Notes under the pieces: generated by a model
Seen by the model: only the letters and a program-made list of their open reading frames with translations
What the model was told of the DNA's origin: nothing
The model's database searches: none
NCBI GenBank assembly: GCA_033439765.1
Contig: JAULSN010000004.1
Span: 1,994,001 to 2,058,000, forward strand
Direction of reading: 5' to 3'
Origin: Lasiosphaeria ovina
Taxonomy: Eukaryota; Ascomycota; Sordariomycetes; Sordariales; Lasiosphaeriaceae
DNA: 64,000 bases
In this document: piece by piece, positions 23,901 to 37,847 of the stretch
Layout: each line of letters opens with the position of its first letter
How positions within the stretch are numbered: the first letter of the stretch is position 1
Program-made: the position numbers and the translations under genes

Positions 23901-26900
23901 AGGGGGGCCTGACCCCAGTTTCTTCTTTTCCCAGACGGCAAACGCCAAGAATCCAAGTCCTTGGCAGCTTCTCTTCCCGCTGCATGGCAAGTGCCGCTAG
24001 GTAGGGATCCAAAACGGCGGAGGGGAAGGGACTGGCCAGAAACGGACCAAGGAGACGAAATCCGAGACCCACGAATGGGATGAGAAAGGGCCACCAAAAG
24101 CCGAGGCAAGGTTTAGATGTGCGCTAACGAAGGCCCACATCCGAACGGCGGGCAGTTGAGTATCGAACAGGCCCGGCCGCCTTTTTCAGAAAACCGTTGG
24201 ACTGCCAGGGTACGGAACTCAATCCCACTTTTGTCGGCTCGGGGGTCCGTCGGGCGAGAGGTGAGAAAACGCACACGCCCGCCGGCCGGCTCCCTTTCTT
24301 GGATCTACGGGTAATTAACTGCCCAGAGATCTCTGTTACTTCGTGATGGGCCGTTGTGCGCCACACGGTAGTTACAATGGCCAGGATGGAGTCTACGCGC
24401 ATTTATCATCCATTCCATCACATGATACGGAGAACCCGATCTTTCTTTACACCTTTCTATGCATGCACAATCAGCATTTAGATTGCAAGTTATCTTGCCA
24501 CAGGGACGTCGTAGTTTAAACGGTTTTTCATGTTGCCTCCGGGCCGCTAGGCCTTCGATTCCATGCCTGCCGTCAGCAATCATCTGCTCTAACATTTATG
24601 ACGACCGAACCCACCCAACGGTGTGGAGGCCAATCTTCGTTTTCTCGGCCCAAACAGGACATAGCGTCAGTATGAGAATACGCAGTTTTACCTCCAATAC
24701 GTCTAGCACAAGTCCAAGCCTCTCTCTCTCTCTCACCTACCTAGCTGCCTACCTTACCTTCATACGGGATAGTTCTCGCGCTTTTGTAATGACTGAATAC
24801 ATACCCAGGTACATGTGCTGCCGCTTGTAGATTGGCGAAAGAGTGTTTTGGGCGGGAGCTAATCCTTAGACGCGACGGGAGAGACATGGGCGGTATGGAA
24901 AAGCTCTGGGTTGATGATAAAAAAAAGCAGCGGTCAGAGTCGGAGTGCGCGGACGAACTACCCTATTCCAACTCTTGCTCCTGGCTTCCATCCTGCTCTT
25001 CCCGCGAGAGAGAGCATTTGCATCGGAACTGGTCGGGCGCGTGATAAAATACCAGGGAGGAAGTGTTGGCAAGGTATGGATGGTAGGTAACGTGTTACTG
25101 CGGAGTAAGAAGCTCAGATGCCATCGATCGACCCAAGCGAAGAGCGCTCGGTTCTTCTTCCGCCAATTAACGGCCACCGTATTGGCAATGAAGGGCCCAG
25201 CCAGTCTAATTACAGCAGCCTGGCAGCCTGGCATCTGAAGGGGAGGCTGAGATCCAATGCTGACAATACAATTGAACCAAATATCGTGTGCACCACCACC
25301 ACGCCGACGGGCCACAGGGCTCAGGCCGGATTGAGGTGGTGGTGTGGGACACCATCCGAACCTCCTGAGTGTAATTTCCGTCTTTCTGCGGGCAGGGCTT
25401 AACTCCGCGGGTAGGAAGCTCTAATTAGTACCAACTAACTCGCGACTTCTATTGAAAGTTGAAAGGGCCCGGCCAGTGAGTGAGTGTCGAGAGGTCGGGC
25501 TGCGCACCGCTCGGGGCTGATAACGGTCCGTTTCGGGCGGCCACAACACGTATCTCGATCTTCCCCGACCACATCAGGTAAGGTACACGCAGGAATGACG
25601 ATCTCGTAGGCTTTTCGGCCCATGGCGGAGTTACGCTGTACACTATGTACGGAACATGTACTTGCACAGCTTGAAGGGCACAGCGCAACAGGCGCCCCTC
25701 GAACCCTGGAGCCTTGTAGGGCGTCGGCGGCGCCGTTCAGTGGCAAAAGTCACCAAACTTGGAAACGTTGAAGCAACCTACACACGCCCTGCGCACTTGC
25801 ATGATCTTGGGAGGTGGAAACTCCGTATCTCCACCGTCCCCCAAAACGTGTGTTGCCTGGGACTCAAGCGAACCTGGCTTTAATGCCGCTCCTGACGTCA
25901 ATGCCAGATTTTTATCGAGCGAGATGCCGAACGCCCGATGGCTTGTTCCATTCGCACCTTCGCACCTTCGCATCTACTGCAGATAGGTGACTCGAATATT
26001 GGCAACGCTGCCAGCTTTTGGGGTCAATGCCAATGCTGCCAGTGCAAATGAACGGGGTCCCCAAGAAGGCGGGTGCGGAGGCAACTCGGCAAGACGGCGG
26101 ATGGCGGGCTTGGAACGATACAACGGGTAAGTGTGACTTCCGTTGTTTCTCTAACTGCCCGCGCCCTGGCTGCTATCCGACAGCACCTGCCAGCCAGCCA
26201 GCCAGCCAGCCCGTCCGTCTGCCCGCCCGCCCGCAAAAGAAAAAAACCCGGGCTGCACACTGTGACATCTTAATCAGCCAGCCCACGCCATTGAAATCGA
26301 TCGGGCTCCAATCGTGCAGCTGTTGAGAAAAGGATGGAAACGTCTGTGTATGATATGTACATTCTGACATACATCCATACACACAGAGAGACGGGGACGG
26401 GACCTTCACACCACCTCACTTATTGCTTGCCTTACCTCGGCCTAGGTACCGCACAGCTCTGTATGTACCGGCTATCGAGCCCCAACAAGGAAAGTGCACA
26501 CGTCCCAGCCCCAGACCTGGTCCAAGACCGAGATCGACCTTGTGGCTTTTTTTATCTCCTGCCAGCTGTCACAGACTCAAGACAAGACGAAAGGGCTCGG
26601 GACTGCAAGACCCCAATTGGCAAAAGCTGACGCCCTTCCCCGGCAAAGGAGGCGGGACGAGAGCCGGCACAGAAAGGGCGGTAGAGGGACCCTCGAAGCA
26701 TGTACACACAATAACAAGTCTGTGTGTATATGATGTACATACATGGACTCGGTTTGTGCGGCATACCTCGACCCGAGAAATTCTTCGGCATCCGACACGG
26801 CCCAATCCGGGCTGGGCCGGGTTCTAGACAAAATGAGCAAGTGGTCGTGATCCGTGAGGTGTCCCCGTAGATCGGCTCGGCTCTGAGATGGAGGGGATGG

Positions 26901-27506
26901 AAGGGAAGGGGAAAACGTCGAGACCAGAACTAAGGTATGGATGGATGTATTGTCCGTACAAGGTATTCGTGCATGTACTGCGGTGTGTAGATGTGAATGT
27001 ACTTTGTTACAAGCAAGCTGGAACGGTAGGCTAGGTCAGTCGGGTCGTTCGAACCTGCACTCGGCACCCTGGCCGTTCACGCCAGACACCTGCAGCCATG
27101 GTCGAAATACGTGACCTCCCGCTGGTCAACCACCACCCCTGTCGGTGCCCGTGGGGATATCATGTATGTACATGCAGGGCCAAGGGCTACCTGTACCTAC
27201 ACTACCATCTACCTACCCTTGAGATGCCACAGCGTTGCCGGCCGTCCTGATCGAGACAGGTTGATGGTGTATTTTTTTTTTTTTTTTTTTTTTAACTTAC
27301 TTGGTGTTTTGGGGTCGCTGGGATGTGGACCACACATGGCTTGGCCTTCCGTTGCTGGAGCCAGTCCCCCTCCTCGCTGGAGATATAACATCCACGACGC
27401 GCCGCCCCGAGGCTCCTCAACTGGCCCGGATCCCGAATCTCACCTCGTCTCATCAAAGAGCCTTTCGCCTTCAACATCACCACACCAGACACCCACCTCT
27501 TACCCC

Positions 27507-27526
27507 CAGTCAGTCAGTCAGTCAGT
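27507..27526. repeat. Five CAGT tandem units in the bZIP upstream region
   Basis: CAGT is repeated five times about 200 nt before the bZIP start codon, probably in its 5' untranslated leader. It might be a chance microsatellite or a cluster of TGAC/GTCA half-sites of the kind bZIP proteins bind. Confidence 0.6.
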
Positions 27527-27728
27527 GTTACTTCCACCCACTCCACGGCCACTCTCGTCCCATCGCAACGCCCCAGCCCGGCCTCGCCAGTCAGACGGTC
27601 CACACCCAAGGACAAGGTAGTAGCTCGTGCCCACTTATATACGATACCATTTAGACGCCTCACAATCCACTCCCCTCGCCGCATCACTTTCCTGGGCTCC
27701 CCCACAACGACCACCCACCGCACCCGCA

Positions 27729-28497
27729 ATGGAAGACTACGGCAGCGTCGTCGACGTTCCTTCTCCCTCCAACTCGCTCTATTATGTCTACGGAGAATCA
27801 GAGCAATATCTTGATTCCAACACGTCCGAGTCGCACAGCCCAAGCAGCTCAGCAGTAAGTTTTGCCGTGTGTTTTTGGTGTGAAGAGTCGTCATCGTGAC
27901 GGGCAGTGCTGACATTGGCCGCTCCTTCCCCTAGTACGATATGACATACGCAGCGGAGCTCAGCAATGCGTCTAGCGTCTACCCGAGTCCCGAGCGGGAC
28001 GATGAGGATTCGTCTCAACCCACCAGTTCTCAGCAAAAGCCAGCCGTCAAGAGGAAACGGGAGAACCGGTACAAGAACGCCCCTCCCTCCGTTCTGTCGG
28101 TACGTACACCCTTCCCCCCTCCTCGTCCTTCCCCAACCAGCCCACCCCAAACGAGAGAGACACAGCCAAACTGACCCGGTCTGCATTAATACAGAGGCGG
28201 CGAGCGCAAAACCGCGCATCACAGAGGGCATACCGCGAGCGCAAGGACCAGAGGATCAAGGACCTCGAGCAGATGCTCAACGAAGCCAAGCAGCGCAACG
28301 ACGTGCTCGGCAACGCCTACGCGACACTGCACGCCGAGTACATGTCGCTCAAGGCGGCGCAGATCAAGGACCAGAACTACCAGGCCGCCGAGATGGGCTA
28401 CCGGCACCCCGCAATGGGCGGCCTGCCCGCCGGCAGCGAGGGGCTCGACCTCGATCTCTACGTCTACTCGGACATGAACGCTGCCTACACGCTATGA
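27729..28497 (+). CDS. bZIP transcription factor
   Basis: Predicted 197-residue protein in three exons: 27729-27854, 27935-28099 and 28195-28497, with introns of 80 and 95 nt in phase 0. The N-terminal half is short, acidic and Ser-rich. The basic region follows a Lys/Arg cluster (KPAVKRKRENRYKN) and has the DNA-contacting pattern RRRAQNRASQRAYRERK, then a leucine zipper beginning RIKDLEQMLNEAKQRNDVLG. The second intron lies just before the basic region. The Asn-X2-Ser-Gln-X-Ala-Tyr-Arg core is of the fungal Yap/AP-1-like kind, but there are no Cys-rich redox domains like those of Yap1, so oxidative-stress control should not be assumed. It probably acts as a nuclear dimer. It is the only recognised gene between 17.4 and 42 kb. 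The start codon is the first ATG of this frame before the first donor. Confidence 0.9.
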
Positions 28498-31400
28498 GGA
28501 GAACAGCAAAACAAGCAACGAAACTTCGGAACACACAAAAAAAACCACCTTCCCCTGCTACTTCCTCTGTCCTTTTTTTATTTTATTTTTTTGTAGAAAG
28601 AACAAAGAAAAAAAGAGCATTGGAACTTTGGTTTGGCTTGGAGCGGGGAAGAATGGAGGGGGACCAATTGCCGTCGAAAGCTCCTTCCGTCTTTTTCTCT
28701 CTCCGTCTCTCTTTCCCTGCTCGGGGGACAAGCCACACTCCGGTGCTTTTGCCCACCGCGTTTTTTTCCATGTCTGTCTCAACATGCCTGCTTCTGTCGG
28801 GCAGGCTGTCACAGAGTGGGAAAAAAAGAAAAGAAAGACAAAAAGCCAACTCCGAAGAGAAAAGGGGGGGACCAGCGGCGACGGCGATCCCCGTTCTGCA
28901 CACTCTTCCCACTTTTACCCTCGCACACACTCACACACCTTCACGCATTCAAATGTCCCAAGCCGCCCAAGTGGCTGATAGATCGCCATGACGGATGGGG
29001 GGGTGAGGAGCGAAGTGGTTGCCCTTGGCCACGAGGTCCCAAGCCCTGTCTGCTGCATGGAGCCAGCTACACTACACTAGTTGGCTGCATACACCTTAAC
29101 TAAGCCAAGAGCCAAGAGCCAAGCCAAGGAAGGCATGGGGAGGGGATGCAGGCAGGCAGGCAGCGTCAGGGAATTTTAAGAAAAAGCAGCGAAGCCTTAT
29201 CGAACAAAGTTCGGACGGAAGCGGGGTGGAAGGGAGGGTGTGTCTGTGTGCCTTGTGTATGCCATGTGCGCGATCTGGTGTGGAGGGTGGTTAACTAACT
29301 GGGTTGGGCGCAAATCTTGGGAAATCTCTCTGACTACTTTTTTTGCTCGCGCGCTTCCGGTTTCTTCTTCTTCGGGCTTCTCTCTAATTGTCCCTCTTGT
29401 GTTATTGCCGCGTTCAACAACACAACACATCTACATAGATGGGACAACATCCGGACCTAGGTCCGTGGACAGGAAAGGAGTAAAGGGTTTGGGGGCTAGC
29501 TTACGGATTTACACTACATATTTTTTGCTTCCTATTTTCTTTTTTTTCTTTTTTCACTATTTGGTGCTCCTTTCTGTGGGGCAAGCTACCTATCTTAGAT
29601 TCGTTGCGCAAGCGAACCACGAGGTCGACGACCGACGAGGGGAATGGGGACCACCATCGAGCAGGAAGGAAGGAACCGCGAATGAGGAACCCGCAGAGAC
29701 ACGGGGAAGGAAGAAGGTGAGCGCCTGTTAGACTTTCCTTTCGAGACTTTCGGGGAACGAATGCGAGACGGCGATGGGATCCACGGATGATGGGCTAGGC
29801 TCTGCAGAGTGCAGAAAGTCGGCGATCACTCACTCAGGGACTGACTGCTGCTGAGCGAACAAACGCAATCGATATAATGGCTCTGTCTCAATGATTTTGA
29901 CTCGTCTTTTTCCCTACATTGTCTGCATGGATATTCGGCCGTGGCTGCTACCCGCCTCACCAAGGAACGTCCGTGCCCCCGGGCCCTCGTCCATTTGGGA
30001 CGAAAGACCTCACCTTGGGGCCCGATCGCCGAACCCACACACTTACACTTTACCCACTACACACCCCACCCCCGCCGATGATCGATTGGCGGTGCTCCGT
30101 CCGCGTCCTGTCCTGGAGGTCGCCGACCGGACACCGACAAGAGCAAGCAAGGGTAGGAACTAATAAGAAGAGACGCATGCCAAGTCAACGACGACCGACT
30201 TTTTGCCGCAAGCACAGGCCAACTCGGGCACAAGAGACACTTTGAGGAAACCAAAGGCCAAGTGACTCTTCTCGGGATAATTAACCGCCACTTGTCCGCC
30301 CCGGCGATAATTATTTAGTGTGTAGTGCGTACAGAGCTGCTGCACTGCCCGGATGCTAGTATCATCTGCCCTGTCCGGGCTGTTAGTATGGACGAATATC
30401 CGTACATACCTATTTACCCCGGCAAACAAGCAACGTAACGTGTTGCCGCTAGACTAGCTTTTGACGCTGCCTGCCTGGACTTTTTTTTTTCTTTCCCACC
30501 ATTCTTATTCGGAAGCCAAACTAGAGTCCGGGCAGTACTTGGTTTTTCAACGTAGAGCCGTTGTTGTTGGGTGGGGGGAAGTGAATTCAAGAAGGTCGGG
30601 GTTTTCCTTATCAGAGAAAGAACAATGCCCATTGAAACTTTTTTAAACCACCAAAACCGACCAATCAGGTGTCATGTTCCGTTTCCGAGACATCTTTCCG
30701 AGATATCTTTCCACACATTGCCTTCCACCCCGCCGCCGCGTATACATTCGGCATTGCACAGACAGTAGGATTGTACATACATACCAACAAACAAAACGAG
30801 GAAGCGAAGAACTCCCGAAACCGAAACCGATACGCAAAACCACCATACCGCATCTAGTTAAACACCACAAATTGTTGTCATGCCCTGCCTTGGACCTTGT
30901 GGGGCGAAGAGGTCTCGCCTGGTCTGGCGTGTGGCATAGTTGAAGAGAGAAGAAACAAATAATCGTAGCGGGTCTGGTTCAAAGTGTTGTCGTAAGCCTC
31001 GTTCCCCGGCCGGCAATCGAGGTATCCACAGACAGGCGGGGAGAGGAGCATCGCGGTGCCGGCAACGGACGGCCCTCTGAAATACGTTACGGCATTTGCG
31101 CTACCTAACAGGGGGAGACAGAGCAGCGGCAACGGCGAGGCAGAAGAATAACACACAAAAGACACACAAAACCCCCCTGAAGCGAACGAGCGGAAGAAGA
31201 CAAGGAACCGAAAAGAGGTACGCTGGCGGCTAGGCAAGCGGCGGGCTTGCGGAGCTTCTGGGAGATGGTCCGGGAGGAGTGGAGATGATTATATCAAAAT
31301 AGCATCATTTGACTTTTCTTTCCTTTTCGAGCTTTTCAGCTTCTCACTATGCTTCCTCTCTTCCATCCCTCTTGGTGCTTACTTGCTACCCACCGGAAAA

Positions 31401-34400
31401 CCCACCTTACCGTCCTTACCTTAGCGTTTTAGTGCCGTTTCAGATTTCTTCTTGGTTAGGGTGGCAAAAGGCAGGGGTTGGCGTTAGGATTGTTGATTCT
31501 TGAATCTCTCAAATATTATCATAAGTATTTCCGGACCTGGCTCCGGGGGAAAAAAGGGGAGGGCTGTGGCTGTGTGAAGGATTGGTGACGCTGCTTTGTC
31601 TTTTTCAACACCCCCCCCCCCCCTCCCGAAGACCACCGCGAAAGTAGGCACATTACCTAACGTATCTTAGGTAAGTAACGAACATAAGCCCTTGGACTGC
31701 TCGGACTCGGAGATGTATGCAGTTTGGCGTTGGCTCGCATTCAGTTCAGGTCGTTGTTGTTGTCGTCGTTGTCGTCGTTGTCGTCGTTGTCGTCGTTGTC
31801 GTCGTTGTCGTCGTTGTCGTCGTTGTCGTCGTTCCTTCCTTCCATGTTCGTGTTCAATCACACAATCTCAATCCCGTGGTTGCTTACACACAACAATACG
31901 CCAAGTCCCCGCGAGCGCACGTCTTGAACGAGAACTGATTACCTTAGGTACACCTTAGCGGCGTAAGCTAGATCGAATAGAGCTTAGCTTTTTCGAAACA
32001 AACCGCAAAATCCCCCGCTCTTTTACCGCTTTTCCTTCTTTCTCTGTTTGTGCTTAAATAAAAAAGGGGGGGGGGGGGAGGGAATTGACGGCGATGGGGG
32101 CAAGGTACTGCCGCCAAGCGGTTGTGGCTACTTTCCTATCTGCCTTCCACTTGCAAACAACGAATCTGGGCTGTGCCAAGAAGCAGACAGCAACAGCAAA
32201 ACAGTGAGGGTCTCGCGGATATTGCTGATGAGAGAGATAGAGAGGCAACGGGGTTTTACTAAGGCTGGGCGGAAAATCAGGCCACACTGGCTGGCTCGTG
32301 ATGAGAAGTGTGTGGTTATCCAACGTAGCCAAGTTAAATGGTGGGAATTATAAACACAAGAACCCCCTCCTCACCTCAACAAAGCAGCAACACCTATTTC
32401 AGAACTTGCGGTGGAATCTTGGCCAGCTCTTGGTCAGCTCTTCAGAGTTTGCTTGATGCTCCTGTGACAGATGTTGTTTGTTTTGCATCAAGACGTGAGG
32501 TGGGAGGCATCCGAAAAAGTCTCACCTGCCCCTTTTGACTCCCGGGCTTGCATACGCCCCGGAATGAGAGGATCTCCTCTCCCACCAGACAGATCCCAAA
32601 CTCTTGGTTAGATGGTTTCTTTGGTGGAAAAGTCTACCACGTATGTTATGCAGCTCTGCTTTACTAAGTAAAGGCTTTGAGCCAATAGTAAAATTTCAAA
32701 GGGAGAAGTGGTCCGAACTGCCATCAAAGAGTCGAGGCCGGCTTGGCAAAAAGCCCCCTTGTTTCTCCCCATCTCGGCTGTGTTGTCTCCAAGACTTCAT
32801 GAAGATACCGCCTTGACTGTTCCGACTCTTTCTCGTGTACGTTGCGGGGTCGTGGCATCGCGTCTGTATCTTACCTTCCCACTTAATCTTCATCTAAGCG
32901 AGGGTTTGCAAAACTTGCGAGCCGTTGAAGTGTGGGGGAAGCGACACTGCACAGCTTTGTTTCGGTCCGGCTCTCCTCGTCTCCTGCAAAGTCTTATTGT
33001 AGACTGCCCGGACGGCCTGTAACCTGACTAGTGTACCGTAGAACTGCGTGCTACGCATGCGGTGCAGATATGGCATGCAGCTTCCCTGCCTCCCCGGTCC
33101 TCTCGATCCGCGAATGGGTAGGGGACACGGCAGGGTCTCGTGGGCTGGTAAGAGCAGGCAGACGCGTACATCTGTCTGATCTCGGCAAATTACCCGATCC
33201 AGAAAGAGTGCTGACTCGTTGAGCATGCGCTACAACTCCAGCGCCAAGTGAGGAGAGGAGTTAGTTAGGTGAGGGGGAAGAACCAAAGTCGATACCGGGG
33301 CAATCACGACATCTGAAGAGAGAGGGGAAAATAAAGAGAGGAAGATACAGCGCGCCAGGCGTTGACACGTGTGACACGCATTGGCGTTCTCAACAATAAG
33401 CTCAGACGGTGCCACTTTCGGTACCAACTTCCCAACCCGACCTCTGGCTCTGAGTTCTTGGGAACAGGAACAAGGTGACCACGTTATGCAGTTGGCTGCA
33501 AATGCCCCAGTGGCCCCAATTTATCAAGTAAAAGCTCATGGTAAGTATGTTGCAACTTTGGTACCTAGGTAAACATGTTTCAGGAACTTCACAGTTAAGG
33601 TACCGGTTGGGCACGGGAGTTGAGGGTTCGTGTAACCGTGGCGATGATACATCCGAAAAAACAAGGAGCACGGTAAGTTGCCCACCAGTATGGTTCAAGA
33701 CGGTTGCAAACAGTGGCTCGCTGGTGAGAACTATATGTCGGCATTGGCCCATTCCAAAACTGGCAAGGCTGCATAAGTTGCCTTACCTTAGCCGAGATGG
33801 TCGGAATCCGTCGAGGGTGCCAACGGTCAGTGGCGGCCCAACTAGCGGAATGCCGCGGAGTGAAAAGGAGCCCGATGTTCGATTCTGAGATATTAGTTTT
33901 CAGGGGCGACGGAATAGGAGAGGTTTTTGGCACCGGTCTCCGTAATCCGGTTTAGCTGGCGTGCGACATGGCAACGTGGAGGAGAACGGCGGGTTTTGGG
34001 TCCTCTCTTGGACGCGGGGGTAGTTGTTACACGGGCTGTAAACATCACTAGACTAGTGATAACTGACACAAAAAAGGGGTCTGTGTGGTGTGGGCTGCCT
34101 CGCAGTGTGTTGGGTTGAATATGATGTCATGTCAGTCTGACAAGGGTGCGGATGCGCTTAGAATACCTGCCAATGTCATAGTGGGCGGCAGCAGTTTGGA
34201 AAGGAAGGCGGAAGAGGTGTTGTGACGGAAGGTATCGGAAAGACGAAAAAGAAGTGCAGCTGAGAGATAGCTATAGGCATGATTCGGTCGGTTGTGTGGT
34301 TTGTTTCGATTCGATATCACACACCCATCCGACGACCTGGGCTCGCATCTTGTGCTGTGGGTTCGACCAAAGGCGGATCGGCTTGGCGCCCTTCTTGGCG

Positions 34401-35624
34401 TTCTCCCTGGCATGCACTGCCGTTGTGTCTGGCGTCGTCAGCTTGACGATGTCGAGTTAAGAAACATTCCGCTGTTTGCCTCAGATCGATGGAAATGTCT
34501 TGGCGCCCAGGGGACTTTGTGCGTCACACAAGGGAGTGCCGGTGAGATCAGATTTGAAGAAAGTGCGGTGCATCCATGTGCAGGCTGGTCCTTCTGTTCC
34601 AGACTCAACGGCTCGATCCAACGGGCTCTAGACCCCAGACCCGCTTACACCAGTCGTACCTGCCTAGATGCCTTTCCCTGAAGGGATGCATCCGTGGCTA
34701 CACCTTCCTTCGAAGACGAACAAAGTTACCTGATGTATGGGCCCCGAAAGGGATAGTGCTCGTTAGGACTTGCACAAATTGAACTCTGAGGGTTAGGTTC
34801 CGCAAACGCAACTTCCCAACCTAACTTGTTCCCATTTCCTACCTACCTTGCCTTATCACAAATATCAGTTGCGATCCCGATCTTCCCCCCATCCGCCCGA
34901 CAGTTATCCCCTTTCGGATTCAAATTCTGGAGCAACTGAGGTGGTTCTGACTCCGCCTTCAACAGAGTCTCCAGTTCCAGTTCCGACTTTCTGCACATAT
35001 TTCCGAGCCTGCCCTTCGTCCTGCTTGGCCTTTGCCAAGTCGGCGACCTATAAGTCATCATTAGCGTATCTTAGTCTTAGTTTGCCCTATCCGACCCATG
35101 GTGTTTCTCTCTCCAGGAAGCTTCCATTCCAGTTGAGCTTCCTTGGTAGACGTGGTTGCGCATTGCTTGGAATTGCCGCACTATGGGCCAACGCAACTCG
35201 GCGACAGCTCTAGCTCTGGATTCCGACATGGCTCAGACGGAATCTTCCGGGTTGTAACTCATGCAACTCAACCACATGTTGGCAGGTTAGGGTTGCTCCG
35301 TATCCAAAACGTTGATGGCCATCTCCGCTCCATGACGGATACACAACACCTCTTTCAACAATACGAATACACAATACGCAACGCTCGATACGCAATACGC
35401 AGCCTTCCGGCTCAACAACCATCCTACCTTTCCTTCCCTCCCTTGGGAATCACATGCATAAGTATCTTGGCTATCTTGTGCGCTGGCCCAATCCAAGACC
35501 AGAACCCGCAAAGCCGCGGTTCAGCGGCTGCAAGGACGTCAGAGCGTGGTTCCCGGAAGGGAGCAACGATGGCACGACCCCCCTCCTCCCACCTCAAGTC
35601 CAAGATACTTTGCCAACGATAGTA
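28498..35624. other. Gene-poor interval downstream of the bZIP gene
   Basis: No gene recognised. The first few hundred bases should be the bZIP 3' untranslated region. The stretch holds the GTCGTCGTT array at 31750-31832, a C run near 31610-31623, a G run near 32067-32079 and a perfect 8-bp inverted repeat TTACCTAA/TTAGGTAA at 31653-31674. Open frames around 33.4-34.7 kb are short, overlapping on both strands and match nothing I know. Confidence 0.5.
31750..31832. repeat. (GTCGTCGTT)n minisatellite
   Basis: A 9-bp unit (GTCGTCGTT) is repeated about eight times after a short GTT run. It is open in all plus-strand frames and gives spurious poly-Val, Arg-Cys-Arg and Ser-Leu-Ser translations. 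Confidence 0.93.
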
Positions 35625-35882
35625 CAGTCCAATCCCTGGATGTTTGTTAGCGTGATACCTAGATACTTACAGACGGGAGAGTAAAAATCACAGCAAGCAC
35701 AGCGGTTAGGAAAGCCTTTGATAGGTATTTCTAGGACAGAGAAAGTCCTCTAAGATTCTATAATAGGGACCCTAATAACGACCACCTCCCTTGGCGAAAA
35801 ACCTGCAGGACGAGCCGTAAGTTATTAAGGCCTTTCAAATCTTGGAAACTCCCCCACTAACAAACATTCAGGGATTGGATTG
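35625..35882. mobile_element. MITE copy A, TA-flanked, Tc1/mariner-like ends
   Basis: A 258-bp non-coding element with terminal inverted repeats of about 28 bp. The left end reads CAGTCCAATCCCTGGATG and the right end, reverse-complemented, CAATCCAATCCCTGAATG. Both ends are flanked by TA (35623-35624 and 35883-35884), the target duplication typical of the Tc1/mariner superfamily. It contains no transposase, so it is a non-autonomous element. Its interior shares CGGCGAAAAACC-like and GCCTTTCAAATCT blocks with copies B and C. It carries about 70 bp more near its left end than copy B. Confidence 0.85.
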
Positions 35883-37847
35883 TATCAGCCTCGGGGGTCA
35901 TTATCGCGAGATTAGCAGCCAGAGCCAGAACCAGATAGCCCCGGCCACGTCTCTCCCTCCCTCCTTGTCAACAGTTGACAACCTGGGCAATGTTTCCTGC
36001 ATAACGGGACCGGCATGACTATTGGGTGACACCATCCCAGCAATCGCCGCTCTGGCCTTGGTAAAGAAGCTCACGTCTAGGGGCATCACTAAGGACATAC
36101 GAAGTTTCAGCGAGTTCAGGACGTGGCATTGAGTCGGCGTGCAATCTCTTTGGACGACGCAGACCGCCTGTTGCGAAAGACGGGTCTTGGTTTTTTTTCT
36201 TTCAAAGCTGCAGACCAAGTTCTTGGACCATGTTCTTGCAATATCCTAGCTAACTCTGCTCCGCGGCTGGTCGCGGTCTCGGACCTGCTGGCTCTGACAA
36301 GGTTCCTGTTCCGAAGTCCTTCCTTCTGCGCGTCGTGTCTGGTGTGGTGCAGATATCTGCTTCTCTGGTGTTTAGCCGACGCCACGCATGGGACAGACTC
36401 CTATCCCAACCCATCTCCCCCTTCAAGATTAAAACAGGGCGCACGCCGGCAAGAGTTATAACACCCGCCTGGTCCTGCTGCCATAGCTTCATCCCCCGGA
36501 GACCCGATGCCCCTGACCAATCCCCGCCATGGTATCAACGGTGCATCGAGGCTCCTTGGAAATCGAGGTGATCAAGGGGCGGTTGGGTGAGCGTGCTCGA
36601 ATGCGCTGCTGTGCATCAGAAACCAGTGGCAAGTTGGCCCTGTCCGGGCATCCCTCTCCCCTTTCCAGCAGAAGCCTGCTGGTTGCAACTGTATCTGCCC
36701 GGCCGCGCAGCCCTCCTAAATCCAAACACCATCGTCTCCAGGTCAGCACGTCGGTGCCCGGTTCCCCGTTCAGAGCGGGGTCGGACCCCCGGGTCGTGAA
36801 GCTAGATGCCGGGAGCGTGGACGGAGGTGGTTAAGTGCGATATGGAGAGGGGCCACATCGCAAAGGGAAACTCGCGGAGCGAGGTTCTGTGGCAGAGCTT
36901 CCTGCGGGTCTGGGAGAACTCGCTGCCGCGTTTCCCGTACCAGCGCAGCCCCGAAGGGAGCCGGCTTGTCGATCGAACGGGGGTTGAGGCCAGCATTGAC
37001 AGTTGGAGACGTCGCTAACAATTTCGACGGTATTGCTTGAAAGCTGAGGCAGCTGAGGCCCGGTGACTGCGGAGGACCGCTCTTATGTAACCAGGCAGAG
37101 AGGAGGGAATTGCCCGGTCCCCCGCAAGTTTTCGCGCATCTTCAATACGGATCACTCATATGACGGGTGCTTGGTGCTGGGTGCTGAATCAGCTCTCTCG
37201 ACATCTCTCCACTCAGCTGCTGTCATGCCCAACTATCCTTGCACCGCGTGCGACCTTGGTATGCGGCTAACCTAGTTGATGCCAAGATGATGGATATGAG
37301 AGGCCGGATCCAAGGACAATGTGCGCTGGGGGGACGCATCGTGTAGGTGATCTGTCTTGGCACCGTCGGCGTGGTAAACCTGAGGCTGGGTTATTGGTTG
37401 TTCACGATAATGGGCGTATTTAGCCTGCTGCGCGCCACTGCCTTGTCAGCAGTGAGGCGCTCTTGTCAAGACCGGGTATCTTGAAGCTCGTATGCTTGAT
37501 CAGTTGCGGCCATTCTTTGAAAGCCAAGCTGCTTGTGCAGTGTCGAATCTCTTTGACTCCTCGGCTCGTCAAGACAATGTTGCTGGCGGGTTCAGACTCG
37601 TCCACGGCCCAGAAATCCAGGCGGACGAAGAGGTGGGAGATGTCAGCGGACCGAATTCTCCCCGCTGCTCGAATTTCTCTCTTCATATTCCCATCTTAAA
37701 TCCCATGTGTACTAATGACACCCGAGACGCCCCTCGCGTACCCAAATGATGAGGCGAGAAAGCGAGTTTGCACAGGTTGGGTTTCTCCAACGTTGGTGTA
37801 ATTACACATAGCAGGCTTGGTAAGTCCTTTTTACCAAAGGTCCGCTG
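35883..37847. other. Intergenic between MITE copies A and B
   Basis: No gene recognised. The frames on both strands between 36.1 and 37.7 kb are short, overlap each other and have no family signature that I can see. Confidence 0.5.

Larger units (their letters stand above)
17414..27728. other. Gene-poor interval of 10.3 kb
   Basis: I could not support any gene here. Plus-strand frames such as 18300-18938 and 22864-23391 are open but resemble no family, have low-complexity composition and lack convincing exon partners. Visible elements are (GGTAA)n at 20926-20956, (CAT)n at 20671-20698, a run of 22 T at 27272-27293 and several ACCTACC-type words. The last kilobase should include the promoter and leader of the bZIP gene. 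Short species-specific genes or noncoding RNAs could be hidden here. Confidence 0.5.

Noticed and set aside
27030..27110. GGTTCGAAC on the minus strand as a tRNA B box
   Set aside because: No matching A box or cloverleaf stems upstream on that strand.
31667..31958. Frames with Arg-Arg-Gln, poly-Val or Cys-Arg-Arg repeats
   Set aside because: Artefacts of the GTCGTCGTT array, open in all frames.
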